A stretch of DNA of 64,000 bases, from assembly GCA_963729815.1 (NCBI GenBank), contig CAVSPU010000004.1, positions 744,001-808,000 on the forward strand, written 5' to 3'. Numbering within the stretch: the first letter of the stretch is position 1; the number at the start of each line of letters is the position of its first letter. This stretch comes from DAHUXN01 sp963729815. GTDB taxonomy: Bacteria > Acidobacteriota > Terriglobia > Acidiferrales > UBA7541. A program made the translations under genes and the position numbers. Below are positions 1-8,790 of the stretch, piece by piece. The notes beneath the pieces were generated by a model that worked only from the letters and a program-made list of their open reading frames with translations, was not told where the DNA came from and did no database searches.

Positions 1-2
1 AT

Positions 3-461
3 CCCACGCGCGAATGCCATTGCACGCCCATGCAGATTCAGCGCTACGTCTCGAAAATTTCCGGGCCGCTGCTCGACCGCATCGACATTCACATCGAAGT
101 GCCTGCGGTGAAATACAAGGAGCTGCGCGGAGATTCCGATTCGGAGCCGTCGGCTTCGGTGCGCCAGCGCGTGATCGCGGCGCGGCAGCGCCAGCAGGCG
201 CGCTTTGAGGGCGAAAAGAAAATCTATTCCAATGCACAGATGCCGCCGAAACTTCTGCGCAAGCACTGCGCCATTTCCGCGGAAGGTGAAAAACTGCTGG
301 AGACGGCTATCCAAAAACTGAGTCTTTCGGCGCGAGCCCACGATCGCATTTTGAAAGTGGCCCGGACGATTGCCGATCTCGATGGCGCGCCGGAAATCCA
401 GTCGCGGCAACTCAGCGAAGCAATCCAATACAGAACGCTCGACCGCACGTACTGGGCGTAA
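3..461 (+). CDS. Mg-chelatase-like AAA ATPase (ComM/YifB), C-terminal part
   Basis: The 5' end lies outside the window; the first complete codon is at base 3. The 152 visible residues open with a PTRECHCTP stretch followed by a QIQRYVSKISGPLLDRIDIHIEV-like block, which is typical of the second half of the ComM/YifB AAA+ domain. The rest is the helical C-terminal domain (SARAHDRILKVARTIADL, then QLSEAIQYRTLDR). ComM is a hexameric helicase that promotes branch migration during natural transformation in some bacteria; in most genomes its role is inferred. Family assignment is firm, function in this organism is not shown. Confidence 0.9.
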   Translation, partial: PTRECHCTPMQIQRYVSKISGPLLDRIDIHIEVPAVKYKELRGDSDSEPSASVRQRVIAARQRQQARFEGEKKIYSNAQMPPKLLRKHCAISAEGEKLLETAIQKLSLSARAHDRILKVARTIADLDGAPEIQSRQLSEAIQYRTLDRTYWA

Positions 462-527
462 TAGGGGGTAATGAAAGAGGGCGCAAGCGTCCGCTGCTCG
501 TACTGCCGGGGGTGTACTTCATGCCCA

Positions 528-552
528 TAGCGCGGCGCGCCGCGGCGCGCTA
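528..552. repeat. GC-only tandem repeat able to fold as a hairpin
   Basis: The 10-mer CGCGGCGCGC is repeated twice back to back at 531-550, flanked by TAG and TA so that the ends (TAGCGCG and CGCGCTA) are complementary. It lies between the ComM-like gene and the RsbW-like gene. There is no T tract, so it is not a canonical terminator. It may simply be a GC-rich repeat. Confidence 0.35.
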
Positions 553-639
553 CGATAGCTGGCATGGCTGGTTTAATTGACTTCCCAGCCGCAGCCGTGC
601 GAGCATATCGCGCTTTTGGGCAAAACAAATAAATAATGG

Positions 640-1110
640 GTGGCAATGCAATCCCAACGCATTGAAGTGACGCTCGAGACCCTGCTGCAGAGCGTGGATC
701 TCGCGGAAGAGATTGCCTTGCGCGTGGCCGGCGAGGCCGGCTTCGACGAAGACGACTGCCACAAAATTGGAATGTCGGTGCGCGAGGGAGTGATCAACGC
801 GTACAGCTACGGAAACCGTCAGGAGCCCGGCCGGAAAATCGTGATGATCATCGAACTCGAGGAGCGGCGCCTCGTGGTCCATATCCTCGACGAAGGCGGA
901 AATTTCACCCTGGCGGATGTGCCCGATCCGCTCGCGGAAGAAAATCTGCTGCGAACCTCCGGCCGCGGAATTTTTCTGATGCGCGCTTTCATGGACGAAT
1001 TCGACATCCAGCCCGGACCTCACGGCGGGACTGAGCTCGTGATGAGCAAGTGGTTTCCCTCGACCGGCGGGACCAACGGCCTCACGGCAAATCCTTCGGC
1101 CTCGCGTTAA
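640..1110 (+). CDS. RsbW-like anti-sigma factor / serine kinase ATPase
   Basis: A 156-residue single-domain GHKL ATPase. The N-box reads EGVINAYSYGN, the G1 box is DEGGNF and the G2 box is GRGIFLMRAFMDEF, as in RsbW/SpoIIAB-type kinases that bind a sigma factor and phosphorylate an STAS antagonist. GTG at 640 and ATG at 646 are both possible starts. No anti-anti-sigma or sigma gene is adjacent, so the partner is unknown. It is followed after 206 bp by the cell-wall genes, which need not be linked to it. Family call is strong; the target is not predictable. Confidence 0.85.
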   Translation: MAMQSQRIEVTLETLLQSVDLAEEIALRVAGEAGFDEDDCHKIGMSVREGVINAYSYGNRQEPGRKIVMIIELEERRLVVHILDEGGNFTLADVPDPLAEENLLRTSGRGIFLMRAFMDEFDIQPGPHGGTELVMSKWFPSTGGTNGLTANPSASR

Positions 1111-1316
1111 CCCTTCCCTTTCTTTAAATCTTTGCACGCCGAGGTGCTATCTAACAGGACAAGCGAACTTGCACGGCCCCAAGGCAAGTGCTACGTTGGA
1201 TTTTACCTTTCTATCCGCCGGAAATTGGGAAGAGGATGCGACTCATCCCGGACATGCGCGGAAACTAAGAAGAGGTATCGAGCGGGTTTCTCAGGACCCG
1301 CCGCGCGGGAGTTTGC

Positions 1317-3209
1317 GTGGCGAATTGGGTAAGCAACGATCAGAAACTTCCTCAGGGGCGATTAATCCTCGTTTCGTACTGTATTGTCCTGGGCATTGTT
1401 CTCCTACTGCTCGGCTTCTGGAAACTGCAAATCATCCAATCGGGCCACTTCGCGGATCTGGCGGAGAGAAACCGGATCCGATCCATTCCGATCATCGCGC
1501 CGCGCGGGAAAATGCTCGACCGCAATGGGCGTGTGATTGTCGACAACTATCCTTCGTTCAGCATTCTCTTGTTGCGCGACGAGCCAGCGCAAATCACGAA
1601 GGATTTGCCGCAAATTACTTCGGGCTTGAATATCACTCCGGAAGATCTGGAGCAACAGCTCGAAGCCGCGCGCGATGAGCCGAAATTCCAGCCCATCGTC
1701 GTGAAGCCGGAAGCGAGCGAAGCGGACCTGGCGTTCGTCGAATCGCACCGCGTGGACTTGCCGGAACTCGAACTGATGCTGGTACAGCGGAGAAAATATC
1801 CGCCGAACGATTTCCTTGCGCACGTGATTGGTTACGTGGGTGAAGTCTCGCCCGAACAGATCGAAGAATCCGGCGACCGTTATAAGCCTGGCGACATCGT
1901 GGGCAAAGCCGGCATGGAAAAACAATACAACGACGTGCTGACGGGCACGGACGGCATGCGCCGCGTGATCGTGAACAGCATCGGGAAACAGGTGCGCACG
2001 CTCGACGACACGGAGCCGATCCCCGGCAAACCAATCCGGCTGACGATCGATGCAGATTTGCAGGCGGTCGCGGAGGATGAACTCGCCGGCAAAGTCGGCG
2101 CGATCATTGCGATGAACCCGCAGACCGGCGAGATACTGGCGATGGCGAGCCATCCCGCCTACGACCCCAATGATTTTGCAATACGGATTTCGAACAGCGA
2201 ATGGAGAGCGCTGAACGTGGATCCCAATAAACCGATGCTGGATCGCGCGATCCAGGCGCAACTCGCGCCCGGTTCGGTATTCAAAATCATCATGTCCACG
2301 GCAATGCTCGAATCACATGTGCCGCCGCCGGATTTCCACGTTTTTTGTCCGGGTTACGCTGATTTTTACGGGCGCACTTTTCACGACTGGGATCCGAAGG
2401 GCCACGGCGATGTCAGCCTGCACAAAGCCATCGTGCGCTCCTGCGATGTTTTTTTCTACAACGTGGGCCAGCGGCTGGGCATCGACAAGATTGCGTACTA
2501 CGCGACCGCGCTTGGATTGGGGAAGCGGACTGGGATTGACCTCCCGAGCGAAGAATCGGGCCTTGTGCCATCGCCGGAATGGGTGGAACGCGTGTATCAC
2601 CACAAGTGGTATCCCGGCTCGACGATTTCGGTAGCCATTGGCCAGGGCGCGACGGAAGTGACGCCTATCCAACTGCTGCGCACGATTAGCGGGATCGCCA
2701 TGGGCGGAGTCTTCTACCAACCGCATTTGCTCAAGGATTTCGGCCCGGTGAAAGTCGTGCGATTCCCGCTCTCCGAGGATACCGTGGAGCAAGTAACCGA
2801 CGGAATGTATGGCGTCGTGAACGAGGGCGGGACGGGCATTTTCGCCTATAACATCCTGAAGCAGGCAAAGCTGCAGAATATAGAGTTCTGTGGCAAAACC
2901 GGCACGGCGCAAGTGATCAGTGCGCAAGCGCTGGAGCGCGTTTCCGCCGCAGAGCGGCACAATTACGGGTACAACACCTGGTTCGTGGGATTTGCGCCAA
3001 AGCGGAATCCGGAAATCGCGGTCACGGTGCTGGTACAGGACACACATCTTGAAGGCGGCGGGGCGGCGGCGCCGCTGGCGGCGCGTTTCGTGGAAGCATA
3101 TTACCAGGAGAAGCAAGGACAGCCGATACAGGAATTGCAGGCCAAGCAAGCGACTCCTCAGAGTCCGGCGCACGCGCAGCTTGTCAAGGTGGCGCCACAA
3201 ACACGATGA
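1317..3209 (+). CDS. mrdA: Penicillin-binding protein 2, elongasome transpeptidase
   Basis: Class B PBP of 630 residues that crosslinks peptidoglycan during cell elongation together with RodA. One N-terminal membrane segment lies at about residues 17-38, followed by the pedestal/dimerisation domain and the transpeptidase domain. Catalytic motifs are S320-V-F-K323, S375-C-D377 and K527-T-G529, matching the SxxK / SxD / KTG set of PBP2. The start is GTG. The stop codon overlaps the rodA start by 4 bases (ATGA), so the two are translationally coupled. The mreBCD genes that often precede this pair are not in the window. Confidence 0.95.
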   Translation: MANWVSNDQKLPQGRLILVSYCIVLGIVLLLLGFWKLQIIQSGHFADLAERNRIRSIPIIAPRGKMLDRNGRVIVDNYPSFSILLLRDEPAQITKDLPQITSGLNITPEDLEQQLEAARDEPKFQPIVVKPEASEADLAFVESHRVDLPELELMLVQRRKYPPNDFLAHVIGYVGEVSPEQIEESGDRYKPGDIVGKAGMEKQYNDVLTGTDGMRRVIVNSIGKQVRTLDDTEPIPGKPIRLTIDADLQAVAEDELAGKVGAIIAMNPQTGEILAMASHPAYDPNDFAIRISNSEWRALNVDPNKPMLDRAIQAQLAPGSVFKIIMSTAMLESHVPPPDFHVFCPGYADFYGRTFHDWDPKGHGDVSLHKAIVRSCDVFFYNVGQRLGIDKIAYYATALGLGKRTGIDLPSEESGLVPSPEWVERVYHHKWYPGSTISVAIGQGATEVTPIQLLRTISGIAMGGVFYQPHLLKDFGPVKVVRFPLSEDTVEQVTDGMYGVVNEGGTGIFAYNILKQAKLQNIEFCGKTGTAQVISAQALERVSAAERHNYGYNTWFVGFAPKRNPEIAVTVLVQDTHLEGGGAAAPLAARFVEAYYQEKQGQPIQELQAKQATPQSPAHAQLVKVAPQTR

Positions 3210-4300
3210 GAGAACGGCGGCATGTCTTCGATCTCGATTGGTGGCTGATGGCCATCGTGCTGACGATCTGCCTGGTTGGGCTATTCGAGATTTATTCCTC
3301 GACGCACGGAGGCCCGCTGCGCGGGATGCAGTGGAAGCAACTGACGTGGATCGCGATCGGGCTCGTTGGAATGCTGATCCTTTCGCGCATCGACTACAAC
3401 GCGATGCTCGACCAGTCGCTGATCCTCTACCTGGTGTGCATTGCGGCGCTGGTTGTCGATCTGGCCGCGGGGCACTCGCGATTCGGGGCGCGACGGTGGG
3501 TGGTCATCGGCGGCGTTGATTTGCAGGTGTCAGAACTGGCAAAGTTGATTATAATCATTGTGCTGGCCCGCTACTTCAGCGAAGTGCGGACAGAGAAGTT
3601 AACGCTCACGGATTTAGTGAAGATTGGCTTGCTGGTGGGCGTGCCGGCGCGGCTGGTGTTACTTCAGCCGGACCTGGGAACCGCATTGGTGCTGATACCG
3701 GTGGCGGTCGTGGGGGCGTTTCTCGCCGGAATCAATTGGAAGCATGGCGTGGCGGTTGTGGCACTGGGAACGCTGGTGGCTGTGGCAGGATGGAACGGGC
3801 ACTTCCTCAAGCCGTATCAGAAGCAGCGCTTGTCGACCTTCCTGAATCCGGCAGAAAATCCGCGCGGCGCCGGTTACCAGATCTTGCAATCGGAAATTGC
3901 GGTTGGCTCGGGCGGTTTCTGGGGAAGAGGTTTCGGCAAAGGAAGTCAGAACCAGTTGGGATTTGTCCCTGTCCGGTATTCGGACTTCATCCTGGCCTCG
4001 CTGGCGGAGGAGCAGGGGTTTTTCGGCGTTTTAGTGACGCTGCTGCTGTATCTGGCTCTGCTGATGCGGCTGGTGGATAACGCCCAGAAGGCCAAGGATC
4101 GGGCAGGGATGTATCTAGTGATGGGGGTGGCCGCGATTCTTGCGTTTCATGTACTGGTAAACGCGGGAATGGTGATAGGGTACATGCCAGTGACGGGTAT
4201 CCCGCTACCGTTTATGAGCTATGGGGGATCGTCAACGATATTTGGATTTTTGGCTCTGGGCCTGGTGATGAATGTGAGGACGAAACGGTTCGTCAACTGA
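3206..4300 (+). CDS. rodA: Rod-shape-determining protein RodA, peptidoglycan glycosyltransferase
   Basis: SEDS-family integral membrane protein of 364 residues with about ten hydrophobic segments. It polymerises lipid II into glycan strands and works in a complex with PBP2, whose gene overlaps it. The conserved block GRGFGKGSQNQLGFVPVRYSDFI and the C-terminal TGIPLPFMSYGGSS motif identify the SEDS family. Length is normal. The 192 bp after the stop separate it from the RNase gene on the same strand. Confidence 0.95.
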   Translation: MRERRHVFDLDWWLMAIVLTICLVGLFEIYSSTHGGPLRGMQWKQLTWIAIGLVGMLILSRIDYNAMLDQSLILYLVCIAALVVDLAAGHSRFGARRWVVIGGVDLQVSELAKLIIIIVLARYFSEVRTEKLTLTDLVKIGLLVGVPARLVLLQPDLGTALVLIPVAVVGAFLAGINWKHGVAVVALGTLVAVAGWNGHFLKPYQKQRLSTFLNPAENPRGAGYQILQSEIAVGSGGFWGRGFGKGSQNQLGFVPVRYSDFILASLAEEQGFFGVLVTLLLYLALLMRLVDNAQKAKDRAGMYLVMGVAAILAFHVLVNAGMVIGYMPVTGIPLPFMSYGGSSTIFGFLALGLVMNVRTKRFVN

Positions 4301-4492
4301 GCGCAGAGAAGGTTGGTACTCCGGAGGCGCAAAGCGCGCCGGAAATCATATTGGGGAGCAAGGAGCGCATCGGAATGAAGGACAGGATGAGGGAAAAGAA
4401 TGAATCCCTCCGGGCCGCCCCGGGAATGCCGGGACACTCGCGTGCATTCATGCACCGTGCGGCTGAGCGCCGATGCTCCCTGAGGAGTTCTC
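4301..4492 (+). promoter_or_regulatory. Leader region of the RNase E/G gene
   Basis: This 192-bp gap holds no convincing ORF. It contains an inverted repeat GTGCAT-TC-ATGCAC at 4442-4455 and GC-rich segments that can fold, ending with a TGAGGAG ribosome-binding site just before the ATG at 4493. RNase E genes of enterobacteria are autoregulated through a structured 5' leader; whether this leader acts that way is speculation. I see no clear -35/-10 pair. Confidence 0.3.
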
Positions 4493-7400
4493 ATGTCGAA
4501 GGAGATGGTGGTTTGCGCGAACCCGCACGAAACGCGGGTCGCGATTTTGGAAGATGGACAGCTTTGTGAGATATACGTCGAACGGGAAAAAGAATTTGCG
4601 TTAGTCGGCAGCATATACAAAGGACGAGTCACACGCGTGCTTCCCGGCATGCAATCGTCGTTTGTGGACATTGGCCTCGATAGCGACGCTTTCCTGTACG
4701 TCACTGATTTCCTGCAAGACGTCGAGGAATTCGACACGATCGTGCATACGGTCGAGGAAAAAGTTCACAAGATGGAAGATCAGGGCGGCCAAGTGTTCAC
4801 CCCGCCCATCTCGCCGGGCCATGGAGCGATCGAACCGGTTGACGTGGAACCGTTGCCGGGAGAAACGATTCGCGTCGGCAATGCCACTGGCGAGCCTCCC
4901 CAACCCGGAACGGGTGCGCCGGGACGGGAGCGGCAGGGATTCCATGGACGTCCGTTTGGCCGCGAAGGCAAGCCACGGGAGGATCGCGGCGGCTACGGGC
5001 GCGGCGGACGAGATCGCGGGCGCGGCGGACGCGGCCGGCCGGGATTCGGTGGCGGGGGACGGGATCGGGGGCCCAGCGGACGGCACGGTCGGGAGTTGCC
5101 TTCGTCCAAATACGCTTCGCACCGGCCCTACGAACCCACTGAAGGAGGTCCTGGCGAGCCGTTCGAGCCGGTTCTGTTGCCCGGCGAGTCGCTTTCCGTA
5201 TTGAAAGCAAGTCCGGCAAGCGCGGCACCGGTCGCGGAGCCGATTGCCGAATCCGCTGGCGAGCCGAAGGCTGAGATGGAGCTCGGCAACACTCTCGCAG
5301 GAAACAATGGCCCTTCCGAAATGACACATGCGGAGGAAGAGAGCGCGCAAGAGGGTGGAGTTCAAGAGACAAGCATCTCGGATACGAGCACGCCGGAAAC
5401 AAGCGCTCGCGAAACGATGCCGCAGGAACCTGTTGCACCATTTCAGCCTCGCTATTCGCGCGGTGGCGGAGATCGCGGCGGGCGTTTCGGGCGGGATCGC
5501 GGGCACGACAGACATGGCCGCGGAAGGCGCGAGCATAGCCATCGCGAAGAAGAGCCAGGCCAGACAGGCTGGGCGACGACGCTCGAGCCGCTTCCCGGAG
5601 AAACGCTGGCGAAAGTCCAGACGCACGAGACTCCCACCGTTGCGGGCGAATCTCATGTGGAGTATTCAACCGACCTGCAAGAGACGCACGTCCACGAAAA
5701 GGAGATCCACGAGGACGAAGTTGTCGCGGGCGACAAAGATCCCGCTGCGGTGACCGCGTTCCCGGAGACCACGCATTTTGTCGAGCCCGCGGAGGAGCAT
5801 CACGCACCTGAGTTGAGCGAAGAGGAAGCGACCGCGCTTGCGGAGCAGGTGGCGGAGGCGCAGCAGGAAGAAGCGGAGCGGGAAGCCGAGGAGGCTCGCG
5901 CCGCCGAAGCGCAGGACACCGAGGGTCATAACGAAAACCACGAAGAAAACGGCGCGGAAGCAGCGGAACTCGAGGAAGACGCTTCAGCGGCGGGCCATGA
6001 CTCCGGCGAGGACGAAGATAGGCACGCGGAGAATGGCGAAGCGGGAGAAGCTGAAGAAGGAATTGCGGAAGCCGACGAGGCTTCCGAAGGCGTGAGCGAA
6101 GCGGATGCCGAAGCTGCTGCCGAAGCCATCGAACTGGGCGAACATGAGGCAGCGCCGGGCACAGAAACTGCCACAACAGGGGGAAGCGAAGAACAGCCTC
6201 AGCCAATGCAAGCGCGCGTGCGCGGGGATTTTCGAGCGCGGATGCAGCGGCCGATGCGCCGAGGCGGGCGCGACCGCGGGCGCGGCCAGAAACCATTTCG
6301 AGGCCGCAGCGGACACCACCGCGGGCAGCCACGGCGGACACAGCTCATTTCCGATTTGCTGAAAGCTGGGCAGGAAATCATCGTGCAAATCGCGAAAGAG
6401 CCTCTCGGAAAGAAGGGCGCGCGCATCACGAGCCACATCGCGCTGCCGGGACGATTCCTTGTTTACATGCCGACGCTCGATCACACGGGCGTGTCGCGGA
6501 AAATCGCGTCGGCGGAGGAGCGTTCGCGTTTGCGCCATCTGGTTACGGAAGCGAAAGGAACAGCCGGTGGAGGATTCATCGTGCGCACGGCGGCGGCAAG
6601 CGCGGCGCCGGAAGAAGTGCGGGCGGACGTCGAATTCCTGACAAAAACATGGGCGGAGATCAAAGGCCGCTCGGAGCAGCGCAAGGCGCCGTCGCTGCTT
6701 CATCGCGACTTGAACCTGGTGGAGAGAATCCTGCGCGATTATCTGAGTTCGGACTACACGGCGATCTGGGTGGACTCGGAAGAGGAATACACGAAGGTGC
6801 TGGAATTCGTGAGCCGCTTCCAGCCGCAGCTGGCGAATCGCGTGAAGCTGTTCACAAAATCGACGCCGATCTTCGAGGAATTCGGCATCCAGCAGGAAAT
6901 CGACAAAGGGCTGCGGCCGAAAGTGTGGCTGAAATCCGGCGGCTACATCGTGATCAACCACACGGAAGCGCTGGTGGCGATCGACGTCAACACGGGGAAA
7001 TTCGTGGGACGCGGGTCGAACCGGCTGGAAGACACGATCGTCAAGACGAACATCGAAGCCGTGAAGGAAATCGTGCGGCAGATCCGGCTGCGGGATTTGG
7101 GCGGAATCATCATCATCGACTTCATCGACATGGAAGAGCGGCGCAATCGCGAAAAAGTGATGGCGGCGCTGGAAGATGCGTTGAAGGCCGACCGCGCGCC
7201 CTCCAAGGTGCTGCGGTTCAACGAATTCGGGCTGGTGGCGATCACGCGCAAGCGGACGAAGCAGGCGCTGGAGCGCACGCTGTGCCAGCCGTGCCCGTAT
7301 TGCACGGGGTCAGGAATGGTGAAGTCGATTCCGACGCTGTGCTACGAGATTCAATCAGAGGCGTGCAAGATGGCGCCGGAGCTCGATTCGGCGAGCTTGA

Positions 7401-7543
7401 CGCTGCGCGTGCATCCGGAAATTGCCAAGGCTCTCAAGACGCGCGAATCGGCGATGATGGATGAGCTTGAGCAATTGACGCGCAAGAGCATCATCATCCA
7501 AGCCGATCCCACGCTGCATTGGGAGCAGTACGATATTTACTAG
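4493..7543 (+). CDS. Ribonuclease E/G family endoribonuclease with giant S1 insertion
   Basis: This 1016-residue protein has an RNase G-like core. The N-terminal beta strands and S1 domain start normally (residues 1-82), then break off for about 530 residues and resume at residue 618 (ISDLLKAGQEIIVQI). The nuclease domain carries the metal-binding D831-V-N833 and D876 (IIIIDFIDM), equivalent to D303, N305 and D346 of E. coli RNase E, and a Zn-link C934-P-Y-C937. The insertion alternates Arg/Gly-rich patches (about 155-200, 325-355 and 590-617) with a long Glu/Ala-rich acidic stretch (about 400-580), and repeats a PLPGE(T/S) motif three times. It probably processes rRNA/tRNA and decays mRNA; the insertion may bind RNA or partner proteins, as the C-terminal half of RNase E does. 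Confidence 0.93.
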   Translation: MSKEMVVCANPHETRVAILEDGQLCEIYVEREKEFALVGSIYKGRVTRVLPGMQSSFVDIGLDSDAFLYVTDFLQDVEEFDTIVHTVEEKVHKMEDQGGQVFTPPISPGHGAIEPVDVEPLPGETIRVGNATGEPPQPGTGAPGRERQGFHGRPFGREGKPREDRGGYGRGGRDRGRGGRGRPGFGGGGRDRGPSGRHGRELPSSKYASHRPYEPTEGGPGEPFEPVLLPGESLSVLKASPASAAPVAEPIAESAGEPKAEMELGNTLAGNNGPSEMTHAEEESAQEGGVQETSISDTSTPETSARETMPQEPVAPFQPRYSRGGGDRGGRFGRDRGHDRHGRGRREHSHREEEPGQTGWATTLEPLPGETLAKVQTHETPTVAGESHVEYSTDLQETHVHEKEIHEDEVVAGDKDPAAVTAFPETTHFVEPAEEHHAPELSEEEATALAEQVAEAQQEEAEREAEEARAAEAQDTEGHNENHEENGAEAAELEEDASAAGHDSGEDEDRHAENGEAGEAEEGIAEADEASEGVSEADAEAAAEAIELGEHEAAPGTETATTGGSEEQPQPMQARVRGDFRARMQRPMRRGGRDRGRGQKPFRGRSGHHRGQPRRTQLISDLLKAGQEIIVQIAKEPLGKKGARITSHIALPGRFLVYMPTLDHTGVSRKIASAEERSRLRHLVTEAKGTAGGGFIVRTAAASAAPEEVRADVEFLTKTWAEIKGRSEQRKAPSLLHRDLNLVERILRDYLSSDYTAIWVDSEEEYTKVLEFVSRFQPQLANRVKLFTKSTPIFEEFGIQQEIDKGLRPKVWLKSGGYIVINHTEALVAIDVNTGKFVGRGSNRLEDTIVKTNIEAVKEIVRQIRLRDLGGIIIIDFIDMEERRNREKVMAALEDALKADRAPSKVLRFNEFGLVAITRKRTKQALERTLCQPCPYCTGSGMVKSIPTLCYEIQSEACKMAPELDSASLTLRVHPEIAKALKTRESAMMDELEQLTRKSIIIQADPTLHWEQYDIY

Positions 7544-7586
7544 ATGTTTGAGACCGGAAGTTAGAAGCTGGAGATTAGGAGCAGAG

Positions 7587-7619
7587 ACGCCCCGGCAACA
7601 ACACTGACCGGGGCGTTTT
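7587..7619 (+). terminator. Rho-independent terminator after the RNase gene
   Basis: A perfect stem ACGCCCCGG (7587-7595) and CCGGGGCGT (7608-7616), loop of 12 bases, followed by a short T run. It lies 43 bases after the RNase E/G stop and ends the plus-strand cell-wall/RNase block before the convergent MmcQ gene. Confidence 0.8.
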
Positions 7620-7677
7620 CGCGTTTGGGAAAGAGCTTCTAATCCGCGCAGCGACGCCGTTGTTTGAGTGCTCGTTT

Positions 7678-8025
7678 TCAACGTGATCGGCGCCGGCTGG
7701 AAACGCGCGGCTTTGCTTCCGAGGCCAAACGCAAGGCCCTCTTGAGCAAGTCCCGCAGGGCATCGGGATGGACTTTCGAAAGGTGAACCAGCACCCACGG
7801 ATATTTCAAATAGTGATCGGTGATGTAGTAGGTCTCCGGGTCGGCGGCCATCATCTCTTCGCGTTCCTCGAAGGTCGTACCCACGACGAGCGATTCGCCG
7901 TCTTCTTTTAGTCTCGCGATTAGCTTGGCGCGAATCTTGAATGCGGCAGTTCCGTAAGATGTGCCTTCCTCCACGTTCTCCAGCGACAGCGCCAATTTGC
8001 GAACGTCTTTGAACGTGAGTGCCAT
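7678..8025 (-). CDS. MmcQ/YjbR family protein
   Basis: A 115-residue protein with the MmcQ/YjbR fold: an opening FKDVRKLALSL..VEEGTSYG segment, a central beta region, and the terminal HLSKVHPDALRDLLKRAL helix, followed by a basic tail (PRVSSRRRSR). Members bind DNA-like ligands in structural studies, but the physiological role is unknown. The ATG at 8025 was chosen because upstream codons run into the preceding gene. It starts 5 bases after the molybdopterin oxidoreductase gene ends, so the two are probably cotranscribed. Confidence 0.8.
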   Translation of the reverse strand: MALTFKDVRKLALSLENVEEGTSYGTAAFKIRAKLIARLKEDGESLVVGTTFEEREEMMAADPETYYITDHYLKYPWVLVHLSKVHPDALRDLLKRALRLASEAKPRVSSRRRSR

Positions 8026-8030
8026 GCTCG

Positions 8031-8642
8031 CTAGTCCGTATCGAAACGCTGCTCTCGGAACGGGTCGCCGTACATGTGGTAGCCGTTCTGCTCCCAAAAG
8101 CCAGGCGCATCATGCGGCAGAAATTCGATGCCGCGCACCCATTTCACGCTTTTCCAGGCATAGAGATTGGGGACAACGAGCCGCACCGGATAGCCATGGT
8201 CGGCGGGCAAAGGCTCGCCATTGTGGCGCAGGGCGAAGAGCGTCGTGGGACGGACGAGATCGTCGAGCGGAACGTTGGAAGTGTAGCCTTGCTCGGCGTG
8301 GACCATCACGTAGCGCGCCTCGAGATTCACTTTCACGAGCTTCATCACCTCGGTGAATGGCACACCTTCCCAGCGCACGTCGAAACGGCTCCAGCGCGTG
8401 ACGCAATGCATATCCGCGGTAACCTGCTTCATCGGCAGGCGATTGAATTCGTCCCACGTGAGGCGCACGGGCTTTTCGACAAGCCCCGCGATGCGGAAAT
8501 CCCATCGCGCGGGATCGAATCGCGGCACGGAGCCGTAATGCAGCACCGGCCATTTCAGCGTGAGGGATTGGCCGGGCGGCAGGCGGCCTTCGCGCTGCAT
8601 TTCCTGCTCGCGTTCCTTGCGCTCGTTGCCTTCGAAAAACAT
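8031..8642 (-). CDS. Sulfite-oxidase-like molybdopterin oxidoreductase
   Basis: A 203-residue protein consisting of little more than the Moco-binding domain of the sulfite oxidase family. The probable Mo-coordinating cysteine is in the DMHCVTRWS motif; later blocks GYTSNVPLDDL, DHGYPVRLVVPNLYAWKSVKWVRGIEF and the C-terminal GYHMYGDP are typical of YedY/SuoX-like small enzymes. There is no signal peptide in the chosen frame, so it appears cytoplasmic, unlike YedY (MsrP). The ATG at 8642 is preceded by AAGGA at good spacing; an in-frame ORF runs further upstream to 8762 but its residues do not look like the family. The substrate is unknown. Confidence 0.85.
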   Translation of the reverse strand: MFFEGNERKEREQEMQREGRLPPGQSLTLKWPVLHYGSVPRFDPARWDFRIAGLVEKPVRLTWDEFNRLPMKQVTADMHCVTRWSRFDVRWEGVPFTEVMKLVKVNLEARYVMVHAEQGYTSNVPLDDLVRPTTLFALRHNGEPLPADHGYPVRLVVPNLYAWKSVKWVRGIEFLPHDAPGFWEQNGYHMYGDPFREQRFDTD

Positions 8643-8675
8643 GAGCTGGAGTTCCTTAACCGCTGGTCTATTGTA

Positions 8676-8702
8676 CCGGAATTCCGCTGCGCCGGAATTC
8701 CG
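8676..8702. promoter_or_regulatory. Two identical palindromic boxes between divergent genes
   Basis: The 11-mer CCGGAATTCCG occurs at 8676-8686 and again at 8692-8702, 16 bp apart centre to centre. Its inner 10 bases are a perfect palindrome. The pair lies in the 148-bp gap between the divergent oxidoreductase gene and folD. It could be an operator bound by a dimeric regulator; no regulator gene is nearby. Confidence 0.4.
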
Positions 8703-8790
8703 AGCGCGGCGAAGGGCCCGCACCGACGCAGCGAAATTCGCTATGTTATGATGGTGATTCACACCGATTTGATTTGCGAAGGAGCGAGCG

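Noticed and set aside
2313..3200. A 295-codon open frame antisense to PBP2
   Set aside because: Shadow of a highly conserved gene; no ribosome-binding site and no recognisable protein.
4797..6341. A long open frame (514 codons) on the minus strand opposite the RNase insertion
   Set aside because: It is a by-product of the GC-rich repetitive codons of the insertion; the protein is Arg/Pro/Ala low complexity with no family resemblance.
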